A stretch of 64,000 nt of DNA, from the NCBI RefSeq assembly GCF_002741945.1, contig NZ_MDVN01000001.1, positions 124,001-188,000 of the forward strand. Reading direction: 5' to 3'. The DNA comes from Gaetbulibacter sp. 4G1 (GTDB lineage Bacteria > Bacteroidota > Bacteroidia > Flavobacteriales > Flavobacteriaceae). Both the position numbers and the translations under genes were made by a program. The notes under the pieces are model-generated. The model saw nothing but the letters and a program-made list of their open reading frames with translations. It made no database searches and was not told where the DNA came from. Positions 35,359-44,538 of the stretch are shown piece after piece (within the stretch, counting starts at the first letter, position 1; every line of letters begins with the position of its first letter).

Positions 35359-36039
35359 TTATATTTTCTCTAATTCTTTCTTTTTTACTTTACTTATTTT
35401 CTCAATAAATTCTGAGCTTATCTGAGTAAAATCTTTAAAAACAAAGTCAGCTTCGTTTAAAACAGAAACTTCACCAATTCCTATTGAAATCATATTTGCT
35501 TTATTTGCAGCCTGTATACCTGCAACAGAGTCCTCAAAAACAACGCAATCTTCTACTGGTATATTTACCCTATTTGCGGCTTTTAAAAAGACCTCAGGAT
35601 CTGGTTTTGCGTTAGTAACATCATTGCCATCAACAATAGCATTAAATTGATGCAAAAGGTTTACTTTTTCAAGTATTTGTTTAGAGTTTTTACTTGCAGA
35701 ACCTAAAGCTATAGGTTGATTTTGTTGAGATAAATAGTTTAATATTTTTGTGACATCTGGAAGAATTTCGCTTTCATCCATATTAGAAATGTAGCTCAAA
35801 TATTCCTCATTTTTTTTAGACATAAGTTTTAAAAATTCCTCATTAGAAAGTGTTTTGTTTCCCCACTCAAGAATCTTTTTTAATGAACTTTCTCTACTTA
35901 CCCCTTTTAATTGTTCGTTTTGTATATGCGTAAAATCTATACCTATACTATTAGCTAAAGCTTTCCAAGCTAAATAATGATATTTTGCAGTGTCAACAAT
36001 AACACCATCTAAATCGAATATAAATCCTTTTTTATTCAT
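35359..36039 (-). CDS. pgmB: Beta-phosphoglucomutase (HAD superfamily)
   Basis: The 226-residue enzyme has the HAD phosphate-transfer motif FDLDGVIVDTAKYHYLAWKALA (Asp9 nucleophile, Asp11 acid/base), IALGSASKN (motif II), and KPDPEVFLKA with VFEDSVAGIQAANKANM (motifs III/IV). It converts beta-glucose 1-phosphate from the GH65 phosphorylase to glucose 6-phosphate in the cytoplasm. I start at the ATG at 36039 (MNKKGF). The frame is open to 36072, but that would overlap the MFS gene by 22 bases. Ten bases separate it from the MFS stop. Confidence 0.93.
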   Translation of the reverse strand: MNKKGFIFDLDGVIVDTAKYHYLAWKALANSIGIDFTHIQNEQLKGVSRESSLKKILEWGNKTLSNEEFLKLMSKKNEEYLSYISNMDESEILPDVTKILNYLSQQNQPIALGSASKNSKQILEKVNLLHQFNAIVDGNDVTNAKPDPEVFLKAANRVNIPVEDCVVFEDSVAGIQAANKANMISIGIGEVSVLNEADFVFKDFTQISSEFIEKISKVKKKELEKI

Positions 36040-36049
36040 TGATTGTTGT

Positions 36050-37414
36050 TTATCCTTGATATGAAACGGCATTTTTATTTGTAATTAATAAATTACATAA
36101 TCCCGCAATAATTAAACTTATTCCGGCAACTGTCATAGCATTTATGGCTTCTTTGCCTAATAACCCAGAGATGTAGTTTATCCCTCCTACAGCAGCAATA
36201 ATTTGAGGAATAACTATAAACATATTAAAAATGCCCATGAACACGCCCATTTTTTTAGGGTCTACAGAACTAGATAGCATAGCATAAGGCATTGAAAGAA
36301 TACTTCCCCATGCAAAACCTATAAGTACAAAACAATATTTTAAATTTTCAGGAGATGTGTAGTACATATATATAAAACCTATGCCACCAATTATCAAAGA
36401 AAACATGTGTACAAATTTTCTATTTACTCGTCTTTTTGATGTGTAAAGCACCAATAAAAGTGCAAATACCATAGAAGATAATCCATAAACACCCATGGCA
36501 GATCCCACTAAATTTGATGACTTTTGAAATGCTGTGTTAGCAGTATTAAAGGCTTCAGCCTGAACTGCATTAGTCATATCATATGCAGATTGTATAGGTG
36601 CTGGTGTACTAAATACGTGCTCGGTTAAAGCAGGGTTTGCTAAACTCCACATGGTAAAAAATGCAAACCAGCTAAAAAATTGAATAACACCTAACTTTTT
36701 CATTGTTAAAGGCATGTTTCCAATATTGTTAAGTATATCTGGAATGAATTGATTTTTTTTTGCCTTCTCTTTTTCAAATTCCTCCATGTCTTCAGGAGGA
36801 TATTCAGAAGTTGTAAAAACCGTATATAATATGCTAATTAAAAATACAAGCGCACCTATTGCAAAAGCAACTTTTACTGAATTTGGAATCACCCCAGAAG
36901 CTGCAGAATCGCTTACGCCTAATTGAGAAACCATCCAAGGTAAATTACTTGCTACCCATGTTCCAATTCCAATAATTAAAGTTTGAACTACAAAACCATA
37001 AGTACGTTGCGACTCAGTAAGTTTGTCAGCAACCAATGCTCTAAAAGGCTCCATCGAAATATTTATAGAAGCATCAAGTATCCATAAAAATCCTGCAGCT
37101 ACCCATAATGCTGGAGAATATGGCACAAAAAATAAGGCTACCGAACTTAAAACAGCTCCAATTAAAAAGTATGGTCGACGTCTTCCCCATCTTGGACTCC
37201 AAGTTCTATCACTTAAATAACCAATGATAGGCTGAACTAACAGACCTGTTAATGGTGCGGCAATCCACATGATTGGTATATCATGAATATCGGCTCCTAA
37301 TGTTTGAAATATTCGAGACATGAACCCACCTTGTAAGGCAAATCCAAATTGTATCCCCAGAAATCCAAAACTCATGTTCCAAATTTCCCAGAAACTTAAT
37401 CTACGCTTTTCCAT
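36050..37414 (-). CDS. MFS sugar transporter, maltose/alpha-glucoside importer (SLC45/MalT-like)
   Basis: The 454-residue inner-membrane protein has about 12 hydrophobic helices and opens LSFWEIWNMSFGFLGIQFGFALQGGFMSRIFQTLGA. The cytoplasmic loop motif GYLSDRTWSPRWGRRRPYFLIGA is typical of the flavobacterial maltose MFS group related to SLC45/GPH sucrose-maltose symporters. It is the first gene of the eight-gene alpha-glucan operon. Its promoter region (37415-37559) carries an inverted repeat and a 17-base motif shared with the susC promoter. Confidence 0.92.
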   Translation of the reverse strand: MEKRRLSFWEIWNMSFGFLGIQFGFALQGGFMSRIFQTLGADIHDIPIMWIAAPLTGLLVQPIIGYLSDRTWSPRWGRRRPYFLIGAVLSSVALFFVPYSPALWVAAGFLWILDASINISMEPFRALVADKLTESQRTYGFVVQTLIIGIGTWVASNLPWMVSQLGVSDSAASGVIPNSVKVAFAIGALVFLISILYTVFTTSEYPPEDMEEFEKEKAKKNQFIPDILNNIGNMPLTMKKLGVIQFFSWFAFFTMWSLANPALTEHVFSTPAPIQSAYDMTNAVQAEAFNTANTAFQKSSNLVGSAMGVYGLSSMVFALLLVLYTSKRRVNRKFVHMFSLIIGGIGFIYMYYTSPENLKYCFVLIGFAWGSILSMPYAMLSSSVDPKKMGVFMGIFNMFIVIPQIIAAVGGINYISGLLGKEAINAMTVAGISLIIAGLCNLLITNKNAVSYQG

Positions 37415-37460
37415 TAATAGTATGTTTAAATTAATACTATTTCGATAAGCGATAACTTAT

Positions 37461-37496
37461 CAAAACTTATTGTGAGAAGTGAAAATATAAGTTTTG
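37461..37496. promoter_or_regulatory. Inverted repeat in the promoter region of the alpha-glucan operon
   Basis: CAAAACTTAT (37461-37470) and ATAAGTTTTG (37487-37496) are perfect 10-bp inverted arms with a 16-base spacer. The spacer and right arm contain TGAGAAGTGAAAATATA (37473-37489), the 17-mer also found in front of susC at 38837-38853. No T run follows on either strand, so it looks like a regulatory site rather than a terminator of lacI. Confidence 0.5.
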
Positions 37497-37559
37497 ATTT
37501 CGAACCAAAGATATAAAAGAATTTTATTTTTCCTAATAAAACTTTTGCTTCAATAATAT

Positions 37560-38642
37560 TTAACGAAACTGTTTAGTTGATTCTCTTTCAATTATTTCGG
37601 TTTCAATAACCACTTTTATAAAGTCTGATTTTCTCTCATCATTAGTGAAATACTGGTCATCTTCAGTATCTGCCGCCACTAATCTATCTATTAGTAAATT
37701 CGCGGCTTGCTCACCTATTTTTTGACCATGTTGGCTAACTGTAGTTAAACTTGGTGTTGCATGTTTCGAGAGAACTCCATCAGTAAAACCAATAACTTGA
37801 ATATTATCTGGAATACTTAAACCTAACTTTCTTGCAACCTTCATTGCAGTAACTGCATAAAGCTCGTTAACTGCAAAAACACCATCAATACTACCATTAA
37901 TTTTGAAGAATTGTTCTATTTCAAGTTCTAAATCTTCTAAATGATTTTCAACATCTAAACTATCGTCTATTTTCAATATTAAATTAGGGTCGGCAATTAT
38001 TTTATGGCTTTCTAAAGCTTCTATATAACCTTGAGTTCTCAGTCTTCCAACGCTTACATAATCCATAGTAGTTATAAGTGCAATATTTTTACAATTGTTC
38101 TCAATAAGTTTATTCACTGCCTTAACAGACCCATTAAAATCGTCAACAATTACCTTATCACAATCCACTTCATTTACAACCCTATCAAACATTACAATAG
38201 GCATTCCTTGATTTATAGTAGCATTAAAATGATGGTAGTCTTGTTTCAACAAGGTTTCTTTAGAGATAGACAAAATAAATCCGTCAATACTACCATTAGC
38301 AAGCATTTCCATATTGATGATTTCTTTTGTAAACGATTCGTTAGATAACCCAACAATAACATTATAACCACGCCTGTTTGCTACTAATTCAATGCCTCTA
38401 ATTACTGTAGAGAAAAAATGGTGCACTATTTCTGGAATTAATATACCAATGGTTTTAGTTTTTCTGTTTTTTAAACTAAGTGCAATATTATTGGGCTTAT
38501 AGTTATAAAGCTTAGCAAATGCTTGTATTTTTTGCGTAGTATCTTCGCTAATTTCCTTGCTATTACTAAGCGCTTTTGAAACTGTTGAAATAGAAACATC
38601 TAATTCTCGCGCTATTTGTTTCAAAGTTATTTTTCTTTTCAT
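37560..38642 (-). CDS. LacI-family transcriptional regulator of the alpha-glucan locus
   Basis: The 360-residue protein has the LacI helix-turn-helix (ITLKQIARELDVSISTVSKALSNSKEISEDTTQKI) with the hinge helix region NIALSLKNRKT, then a periplasmic-binding-protein-like sugar domain (TIGILIPEIVHHFFSTVIRGIE, IVMFDRV, VFAVNELYAVTAMKVARKLGLSIP, GFTDGVLSKHATPSLTTVSQ). It lies between the two arms of the alpha-glucan locus and is divergent from susC, the usual place for its controller. LacI-type MalR proteins in flavobacteria respond to maltose or glucose; the effector here is not known. Confidence 0.92.
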   Translation of the reverse strand: MKRKITLKQIARELDVSISTVSKALSNSKEISEDTTQKIQAFAKLYNYKPNNIALSLKNRKTKTIGILIPEIVHHFFSTVIRGIELVANRRGYNVIVGLSNESFTKEIINMEMLANGSIDGFILSISKETLLKQDYHHFNATINQGMPIVMFDRVVNEVDCDKVIVDDFNGSVKAVNKLIENNCKNIALITTMDYVSVGRLRTQGYIEALESHKIIADPNLILKIDDSLDVENHLEDLELEIEQFFKINGSIDGVFAVNELYAVTAMKVARKLGLSIPDNIQVIGFTDGVLSKHATPSLTTVSQHGQKIGEQAANLLIDRLVAADTEDDQYFTNDERKSDFIKVVIETEIIERESTKQFR

Positions 38643-38765
38643 TGGGCAATTTATTTAATAGCAATCATTGCTTTATAAAAAATCTGTTATAAAGATATTA
38701 TTTTTAAGATGTAATTATGTATGTTTTCCTCAATAAAAACAGCAAATCATGAAAAGTTTTCAACA

Positions 38766-38779
38766 CGAAAACGTTTTCG
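38766..38779. promoter_or_regulatory. LacI-type operator palindrome upstream of susC
   Basis: CGAAAACGTTTTCG is a perfect 14-bp palindrome with a central CG, the usual form of LacI/GalR operators. It stands 112 bases before susC and 124 before the divergent lacI gene, in the 248-bp shared promoter region. The nearby GAAAAGTTTTC (from 38750) looks like a degenerate second site. Confidence 0.75.
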
Positions 38780-38836
38780 CTAAGAATTTCGTAATTCAAA
38801 ATTATTTCTTTACACAGAGTTTACATAGTTTTAACC

Positions 38837-38853
38837 TGAGAAGTGAAAATATA
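38837..38853 (+). promoter_or_regulatory. 17-base motif shared by the two alpha-glucan promoters
   Basis: TGAGAAGTGAAAATATA lies 38 bases before the susC ATG and recurs exactly at 37473-37489 in front of the MFS gene, in the opposite sense relative to transcription there. It may be a second regulator site or part of a promoter. Confidence 0.45.
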
Positions 38854-38890
38854 TACTGACTAATTTAAAAATTAACTCTAAAGAATTTAT

Positions 38891-41794
38891 ATGAAAACAA
38901 CAATTAATAGTTTATTGTTTTTGCTGTTTATTTTGCCAACATTTATGTTTGGGCAAAATACACTTACAGGAACAGTAACAGAACAATCAACTTCTATTCC
39001 GCTTCCAGGGGTAAATGTCGTTATAAAAGACTCGGCAACTGGAACAGCAACAGATTTTGATGGTAATTATCAAATTGAGGTTAACAACGGAGATATTATT
39101 GTATTCTCATATATAGGTTATCAGCCAATTGAAATTACTTATTCAGGGCAAGCTTCATTAAATGTTCAATTAATTGAAGATACAGCCCAATTGAACGAAA
39201 TTGTTATCATTGGTTATGGGTCTACAACTAAAAAAGATGCCACAGGTTCTGTAGAAGCAATTACCTCTGAAGATTTTACAAAAGGAAACATTGTTACTAC
39301 CGAGAATCTATTGAGTGGACGTGTATCTGGTGTTAGTATTACAACTGATGGTGCTCCTGGTACTGGCTCTCAAATCACTATTAGAGGTGGTTCTTCTATA
39401 AATGCATCAAATAACCCACTTATTATTATTGATGGGTTACCAATTGACAACAATGGCTTAAATGGTTCTAGAGGTATTTTAGCGAGTATCAATCCTAACG
39501 ATATTGATTCATTTTCTGTTTTAAAAGATGCATCTGCAACCGCAATTTATGGTTCTAGAGCATCAAACGGAGTCATTATTATTGTTACTAAAAAAGGTAA
39601 ATCTACATTTAGTGCTACTTACGACACTCAATATAGCTTTGGTGAAATAACAGATAGAATAAATGTTTTTTCTGCTAATGCTTACAGGCAGTTAGTAGCA
39701 TCGCAACCAATTAACGGGACAACGTTAGACGAAAGCTTGTTAGGCAGTGCAAACACCAATTGGCAAGATGAAATTTTTAGAAATACAGTTTCATCTCAAC
39801 ATAATTTAACTATGCAAGGATCTCTTTTTAAAGTATTGCCTGCTAGGTTTTCTTTTGGAATTACTGACCAAGAAGGAGCAATTATAACATCAGAATTTGA
39901 AAGACGAAGTTTAGGCTTAGCATTAAACCCAAAGTTCTTTGATGATCATTTAAAAGTTAGTTTAAACGCTAACCTTGCTTTTGAAGATAACAGATTTGGT
40001 AATAATGTTGGAGGTGCTTTACGTTACGATCCAACACAACCAGTATATGACCCATCATCACCTTTTGGCGGTTTTTACCAGCATAGAAATGGAACAATTG
40101 TTTCTAACGGCACTACAAACCCTGTTGCATCACTATTACAAGCAAATAATACAGGGGATTCTAATAGAACTTACGGTAATTTAAATTTTGACTATAAATT
40201 TCATTTTTTACCAGAATTAAGAGCTGTATTAAATATTGGATATGATGAGACTGAAGCTAAAACCATAAATGTAACATCTACCTTGGTTCCTACAAACGAC
40301 CCTGTTAAAGGAAATAATTCTAGGGGGTATCAAAAAAGAACGAATAAATTACTTGATGGTTATTTAACTTATAATAAAGAATTTGATAAATTCCGTACTG
40401 AATTTACTGCTGGTTATTCTTATCAAAAATTCACCAATAACGGAGGTAATACAGGCAATAGTAGAGATCCATTAAGTTTTTCGTCAACTTTTGCAGACCC
40501 AGATGTGGTTTTAATAGGATTATTTGGTAGAGCTAATGTTACTTTTCTAGATAAATACTTGTTAACATTAACATATAGACGAGACGGAACATCGCGCTTC
40601 AGTAAAGAAAATCAATGGGGTGATTTTCCTGCGGCTGCATTGGCTTGGAACATAAGTGATGAAGATTTCTTAAAAGATTCAAAACTAATTTCTAATTTAA
40701 AGTTAAGAGCTAGTTATGGTATTACTGGACAACAAGAGCTACAAGAAAAAGACATATTTTTGAACAGATATAGAGGGGGCGATGTCAATTCACAATATCA
40801 ATTTGGGAATACAGTAATTCAGTCTTTAATAGCATCAGAAATAAACCCAGATATAAAATGGGAAGAAACTGCAACTTTAGAATTTGGTATAGACTATGGG
40901 TTATTTGATGAAAGGCTTTCCGGTTCGTTAAACTTTTTTCAAAAAAATTCAACTGATTTATTATTTACCGCATCTGTAGCAGATGGTACTAACTTTTCAA
41001 ACAGTATTATTCAAAACATTGGTGAATTACAAATTCAAGGTATCGAGTTTTCTTTAAATGCAGATGTTGTTAAACAAGATGATTTTACTGTTGATTTTAA
41101 CTTTAATGCAACTTTTCTAGATAGAGAGATTAAAGAATTAGCACTAGGACAAGATGTAAGAACTGGTGGTATTTCTGGTGGTACAGGAAACAACATTCAA
41201 ATATTAAGAGAAGGTTTTTCTCCTAATTCATTTAGTGTTTTCAAACAATTATACGATAACTCAGGTAATCCTATTGAAGGTGCTTTTGTAGATTTAAATG
41301 GTGACAACGTTATTAATGATGATGACCGTTATTTAAAAGAAAACCCTGGAGCTGATGTTATTTTAGGGTTTCAATCTAACATCAATTATAAAAACTTAGA
41401 TTTATCTTTTAATTTAAGAGCCAACCTAGGAAACTACGTTTACAATAACGTAAATTCTTCTAGAGCACAATACGAATTATTACAAGACAATGCTGTATTA
41501 GGAAATGTACCAACATCGGTTTTAAATACAGGATTCCAACGAACTTCTGATGTTATCATTTCTGATATATACGTTGAAGATGCATCATTCCTAAAAATGG
41601 ACAATATAACGTTAGGTTATACTTTTAACAATATCTCTAAACATTTAAAAAGCTTAAGATTATGGGGAGGTATCCAAAACGTATTTACTATAACTAATTA
41701 TAGTGGATTAGATCCAGAAGTATTTAATGGAATTGATAATACAATTTACCCTAGACCAAGAACTATTTTGGCAGGCGCTAATTTTAAATTTTAA
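38891..41794 (+). CDS. susC: SusC-family TonB-dependent transporter for maltodextrins
   Basis: The 967-residue outer-membrane receptor has a signal peptide (FLLFILPTFMFGQ), a carboxypeptidase-regulatory-like domain (LTGTVTEQSTSIPLPGVNVVI, residues 24-100), a plug (ATGSVEAITSEDF, ATAIYGSRASNGVIIIVTKKG) and a barrel ending ILAGANFKF. It lacks the STN domain of the other two SusC proteins here, which fits control by LacI rather than FecI/FecR. It is about 200 residues shorter for that reason. It is the first gene of the susC-D-E-F-amylase operon, and its partners identify the ligand as alpha-glucan. Confidence 0.94.
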   Translation: MKTTINSLLFLLFILPTFMFGQNTLTGTVTEQSTSIPLPGVNVVIKDSATGTATDFDGNYQIEVNNGDIIVFSYIGYQPIEITYSGQASLNVQLIEDTAQLNEIVIIGYGSTTKKDATGSVEAITSEDFTKGNIVTTENLLSGRVSGVSITTDGAPGTGSQITIRGGSSINASNNPLIIIDGLPIDNNGLNGSRGILASINPNDIDSFSVLKDASATAIYGSRASNGVIIIVTKKGKSTFSATYDTQYSFGEITDRINVFSANAYRQLVASQPINGTTLDESLLGSANTNWQDEIFRNTVSSQHNLTMQGSLFKVLPARFSFGITDQEGAIITSEFERRSLGLALNPKFFDDHLKVSLNANLAFEDNRFGNNVGGALRYDPTQPVYDPSSPFGGFYQHRNGTIVSNGTTNPVASLLQANNTGDSNRTYGNLNFDYKFHFLPELRAVLNIGYDETEAKTINVTSTLVPTNDPVKGNNSRGYQKRTNKLLDGYLTYNKEFDKFRTEFTAGYSYQKFTNNGGNTGNSRDPLSFSSTFADPDVVLIGLFGRANVTFLDKYLLTLTYRRDGTSRFSKENQWGDFPAAALAWNISDEDFLKDSKLISNLKLRASYGITGQQELQEKDIFLNRYRGGDVNSQYQFGNTVIQSLIASEINPDIKWEETATLEFGIDYGLFDERLSGSLNFFQKNSTDLLFTASVADGTNFSNSIIQNIGELQIQGIEFSLNADVVKQDDFTVDFNFNATFLDREIKELALGQDVRTGGISGGTGNNIQILREGFSPNSFSVFKQLYDNSGNPIEGAFVDLNGDNVINDDDRYLKENPGADVILGFQSNINYKNLDLSFNLRANLGNYVYNNVNSSRAQYELLQDNAVLGNVPTSVLNTGFQRTSDVIISDIYVEDASFLKMDNITLGYTFNNISKHLKSLRLWGGIQNVFTITNYSGLDPEVFNGIDNTIYPRPRTILAGANFKF

Positions 41795-41801
41795 AAAAAC
41801 T

Positions 41802-43403
41802 ATGAAAACAAGATTTAAAATACACAAAACAATTGGGTTTGTAATGCTTTTCGTTTTGGCATTAACATCCTGTACGGACGATTTGAATATCGTACCAAAT
41901 GACGACCAAACCACTTTAAGTGAAGATCTTTTTAACGATGAAGCTGCATATAAACAAGTACTAGCTGGTGTCTACGCCAATTTAGCTTTAACAGGTACAG
42001 ATGGTGGTGGTAGCTCAAATCTTAAAAATATTGATGCAGGAACCAGTCAATTTGGACGTGTTCTTTTATATGTACAAACACTTTCTGCAGATCAAATGAT
42101 TTGGTCTTATGAAAATGACCCAGGAACTAGAGAAATTCAAAGAAATTTATGGACAGCTCAAAATCCATTACTCTTAGGCATGTTTAGTAGAGCACATCTT
42201 TCTATTGCTCTAGCAAATAATTTTTTAAGAGAAACTACAGATGCAAAATTAGACTCAAGAAATGTTTCTACATCCGTAAGAAATGAGATACCAGCCTATA
42301 GAGCTGAAGCTCGATTAATGAGGGCTATGGCATATTACTACATGATGGATATTTTTGGGAAAGCAAACTTTGTTACTGAAGATGATGCACTTAATTCTCA
42401 ACCTCCTGTATATGGTAGAGCTGAATTATTCTCTTTTATTGAAAGCGAGCTATTAGCAATTGATTCAGACTTAGTAAACTCAAGACAAAATGAATACGGA
42501 AGAGCTGATAAAGCTGTTGCATATATGATTTTAGCTAAAATGTACTTGAATGCACAAGTTTATGTAGGTACTGACCGTAACGCAGATTGTTTAAGCTATT
42601 GTGAAAAAATAATTGGAGGAGGTTATTCGTTAGCTACCAATTACCTTCACAACTTTATGGCAGATAACAATACAAATTCTGCTACAAATGAAATTATTTT
42701 TCCAATTATTTCAGACGGATTTACAACTCAAAACTTTGGTCCAACAACAGTTATGATTAATGGTTCTGTAGGAAGCATTGAAGTAAACGGAGCAGAAGTT
42801 GGTGTTGGTGCCGGCGGATGGGGTGGAGCTCTTAGAGTTAGAAAACAATTTGTAGAATTGTTTGACGGTTCTTTTGCTGATGACACTAGAAATACTATCA
42901 TTTCAGAAGGAAGGCCTATCGATATAAATGACATATCTGATAAAGATTCCGGTTATATCATTCAAAAATATTCTAATGCAACTTCAACTGGAGGTTTTGG
43001 AGTAGATCAAACTTTTGTTGACACAGATTTTCCTTTATTTAGATTAGCCGATGTGTATTTAATGTATGCTGAAGCTCATTTAAGAGGAGGTGGCGGAAGT
43101 GCTAGCACTGCACTTGGGTATGTAAATGCCTTAAGAACCAGAGCTAACAATTCTAATATGATAACAGCTGCTGGCTTAACTTTAGATTTTATTTTAGACG
43201 AAAGATCTCGTGAACTTCATTGGGAAGCTCATCGCAGACAAGATTTAATTCGTTACAACAAGTTTACTGGCGGTAATTACAATTGGGCTTGGAAAGGAAA
43301 CGGAAGTAACGGTATTTCACTACCAGCACACTTTGATGTTTATCCTATTCCTACAGCAAGTATGGCGGCAAATCCTAATCTTACCCAAAACACAGGATAT
43401 TAA
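41802..43403 (+). CDS. susD: SusD-family starch-binding lipoprotein
   Basis: The 533-residue lipoprotein (VLALTSCTDDLNIVPNDDQTT, Cys near 24) has SusD TPR helices (IPAYRAEARLMRAMAYYYMMDIFG), FRLADVYLMYAEAHLRGG and a C-terminal ERSRELHWEAHRRQDLIRYNKF. It pairs with the preceding SusC to capture maltodextrin. The ATG at 41802, seven bases after the susC stop, is the start; an open frame reaching back into susC is a shadow. Confidence 0.93.
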   Translation: MKTRFKIHKTIGFVMLFVLALTSCTDDLNIVPNDDQTTLSEDLFNDEAAYKQVLAGVYANLALTGTDGGGSSNLKNIDAGTSQFGRVLLYVQTLSADQMIWSYENDPGTREIQRNLWTAQNPLLLGMFSRAHLSIALANNFLRETTDAKLDSRNVSTSVRNEIPAYRAEARLMRAMAYYYMMDIFGKANFVTEDDALNSQPPVYGRAELFSFIESELLAIDSDLVNSRQNEYGRADKAVAYMILAKMYLNAQVYVGTDRNADCLSYCEKIIGGGYSLATNYLHNFMADNNTNSATNEIIFPIISDGFTTQNFGPTTVMINGSVGSIEVNGAEVGVGAGGWGGALRVRKQFVELFDGSFADDTRNTIISEGRPIDINDISDKDSGYIIQKYSNATSTGGFGVDQTFVDTDFPLFRLADVYLMYAEAHLRGGGGSASTALGYVNALRTRANNSNMITAAGLTLDFILDERSRELHWEAHRRQDLIRYNKFTGGNYNWAWKGNGSNGISLPAHFDVYPIPTASMAANPNLTQNTGY

Positions 43404-43423
43404 AATTAAAACAAATTAACACG

Positions 43424-44521
43424 ATGAAAAAAATTAAAAGAATTTCAGCAGTTAGTATTATTGGCTTAGTTTTACTATTCCTTAGTTCTTGCGAAGATAC
43501 AACTGATACATTCCAAATATCTGCACCAACAGCACCTGTTTTGGCAGATTTAAACTTTACGCAAATAGAGCTTGATGCGGTTAATACATCTAATCCAGCA
43601 CTTACCCTAAATTGGGTTGAGTCTGATTACGGACAACAAACTGCAATAAATTACGCTGTTCAATTTGCTAGCGATGATACTTTCACAAATCCAGTAACTG
43701 CAGCATCTATAACAGGTAAAAGTGATATAACACTATCTATAAGCGAAGTTAATGCAGCAGCAGGTAATGCAGGACTTAACCCTTTCGAATGGGCCACATT
43801 ATATACTAGAGTTGTTGCTTCTATCGGGTCACAAAGCAGTGAGCAAATAAATTCAAATACTATTCAATTTGATGTATTTCCATACTTTAACTATGTGTTT
43901 GAGGATTATTATTTAGTTGGAGATGCAACAGCTCCAGGCTGGAACAACAATAGCAACAACCCCGCTTTATTTAGAGACGAAAATAATAGCAACGTATATT
44001 ATTACACAGGGTTTTGGGCTAATAATGGTCATTTTAAAGTTTTACAAACCAAAGGGCTATGGCAGCCACAATGGGGGACTGATGATGGTAGTACAGTAGG
44101 TAATAATCCTGGAGGTGGCGATGATCCTGAAAGATTTCCTTACGGAGGTGGCGATGGTATCCCTGAAGGGTTTTATACGTTTACAATAAACTTTGGAAAT
44201 AACACTTTTACTTTTGAACCTTTTGATGCATCAGGTATTACAAGCCCTGCAACATTATCGATTCAAGGATCAAGTGTTACTAGCACAATTGCTATGACGC
44301 CATTAGCTTTTGATGGACACATATGGTTTGCATCTGGAATACATTTAACCCCAGGTGAAGTTTCATTTTTAACAGGCTCAGATACTTGGGGTAGTTCTAC
44401 TTCATTCTCTGGAGTAGCTACAAATGGTGGCGGATCAATTCCTGTAATAGTTGAAGATGATTACGATGTTTGGTTTAACGACTTAACTGGTCGTTACATT
44501 CTTATTCCGTTGAATTTATAA
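43424..44521 (+). CDS. susE: SusE-like starch-binding surface lipoprotein
   Basis: The 365-residue lipoprotein (LVLLFLSSCEDTTDTF, Cys near 23) has the SusE N-terminal domain (ELDAVNTSNPALTLNWVESDYG, residues 40-130). Two C-terminal carbohydrate-binding modules follow (YYLVGDATAPGWNNNSNNPALF, and LSIQGSSVTSTIAMTPLAFDGHIWF). SusE proteins retain starch near the SusC/SusD transporter. The first binding module has the aromatic-rich FWANNGHFKVLQTKGLWQPQWG expected to contact glucan. It lies 20 bases after susD. Confidence 0.9.
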   Translation: MKKIKRISAVSIIGLVLLFLSSCEDTTDTFQISAPTAPVLADLNFTQIELDAVNTSNPALTLNWVESDYGQQTAINYAVQFASDDTFTNPVTAASITGKSDITLSISEVNAAAGNAGLNPFEWATLYTRVVASIGSQSSEQINSNTIQFDVFPYFNYVFEDYYLVGDATAPGWNNNSNNPALFRDENNSNVYYYTGFWANNGHFKVLQTKGLWQPQWGTDDGSTVGNNPGGGDDPERFPYGGGDGIPEGFYTFTINFGNNTFTFEPFDASGITSPATLSIQGSSVTSTIAMTPLAFDGHIWFASGIHLTPGEVSFLTGSDTWGSSTSFSGVATNGGGSIPVIVEDDYDVWFNDLTGRYILIPLNL

Positions 44522-44538
44522 TCATAAAAAAAATAGAT

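Noticed and set aside
41727-43403. susD starting inside the susC gene
   Set aside because: The extra residues read the end of susC in another frame; the lipoprotein signal begins at the ATG at 41802.
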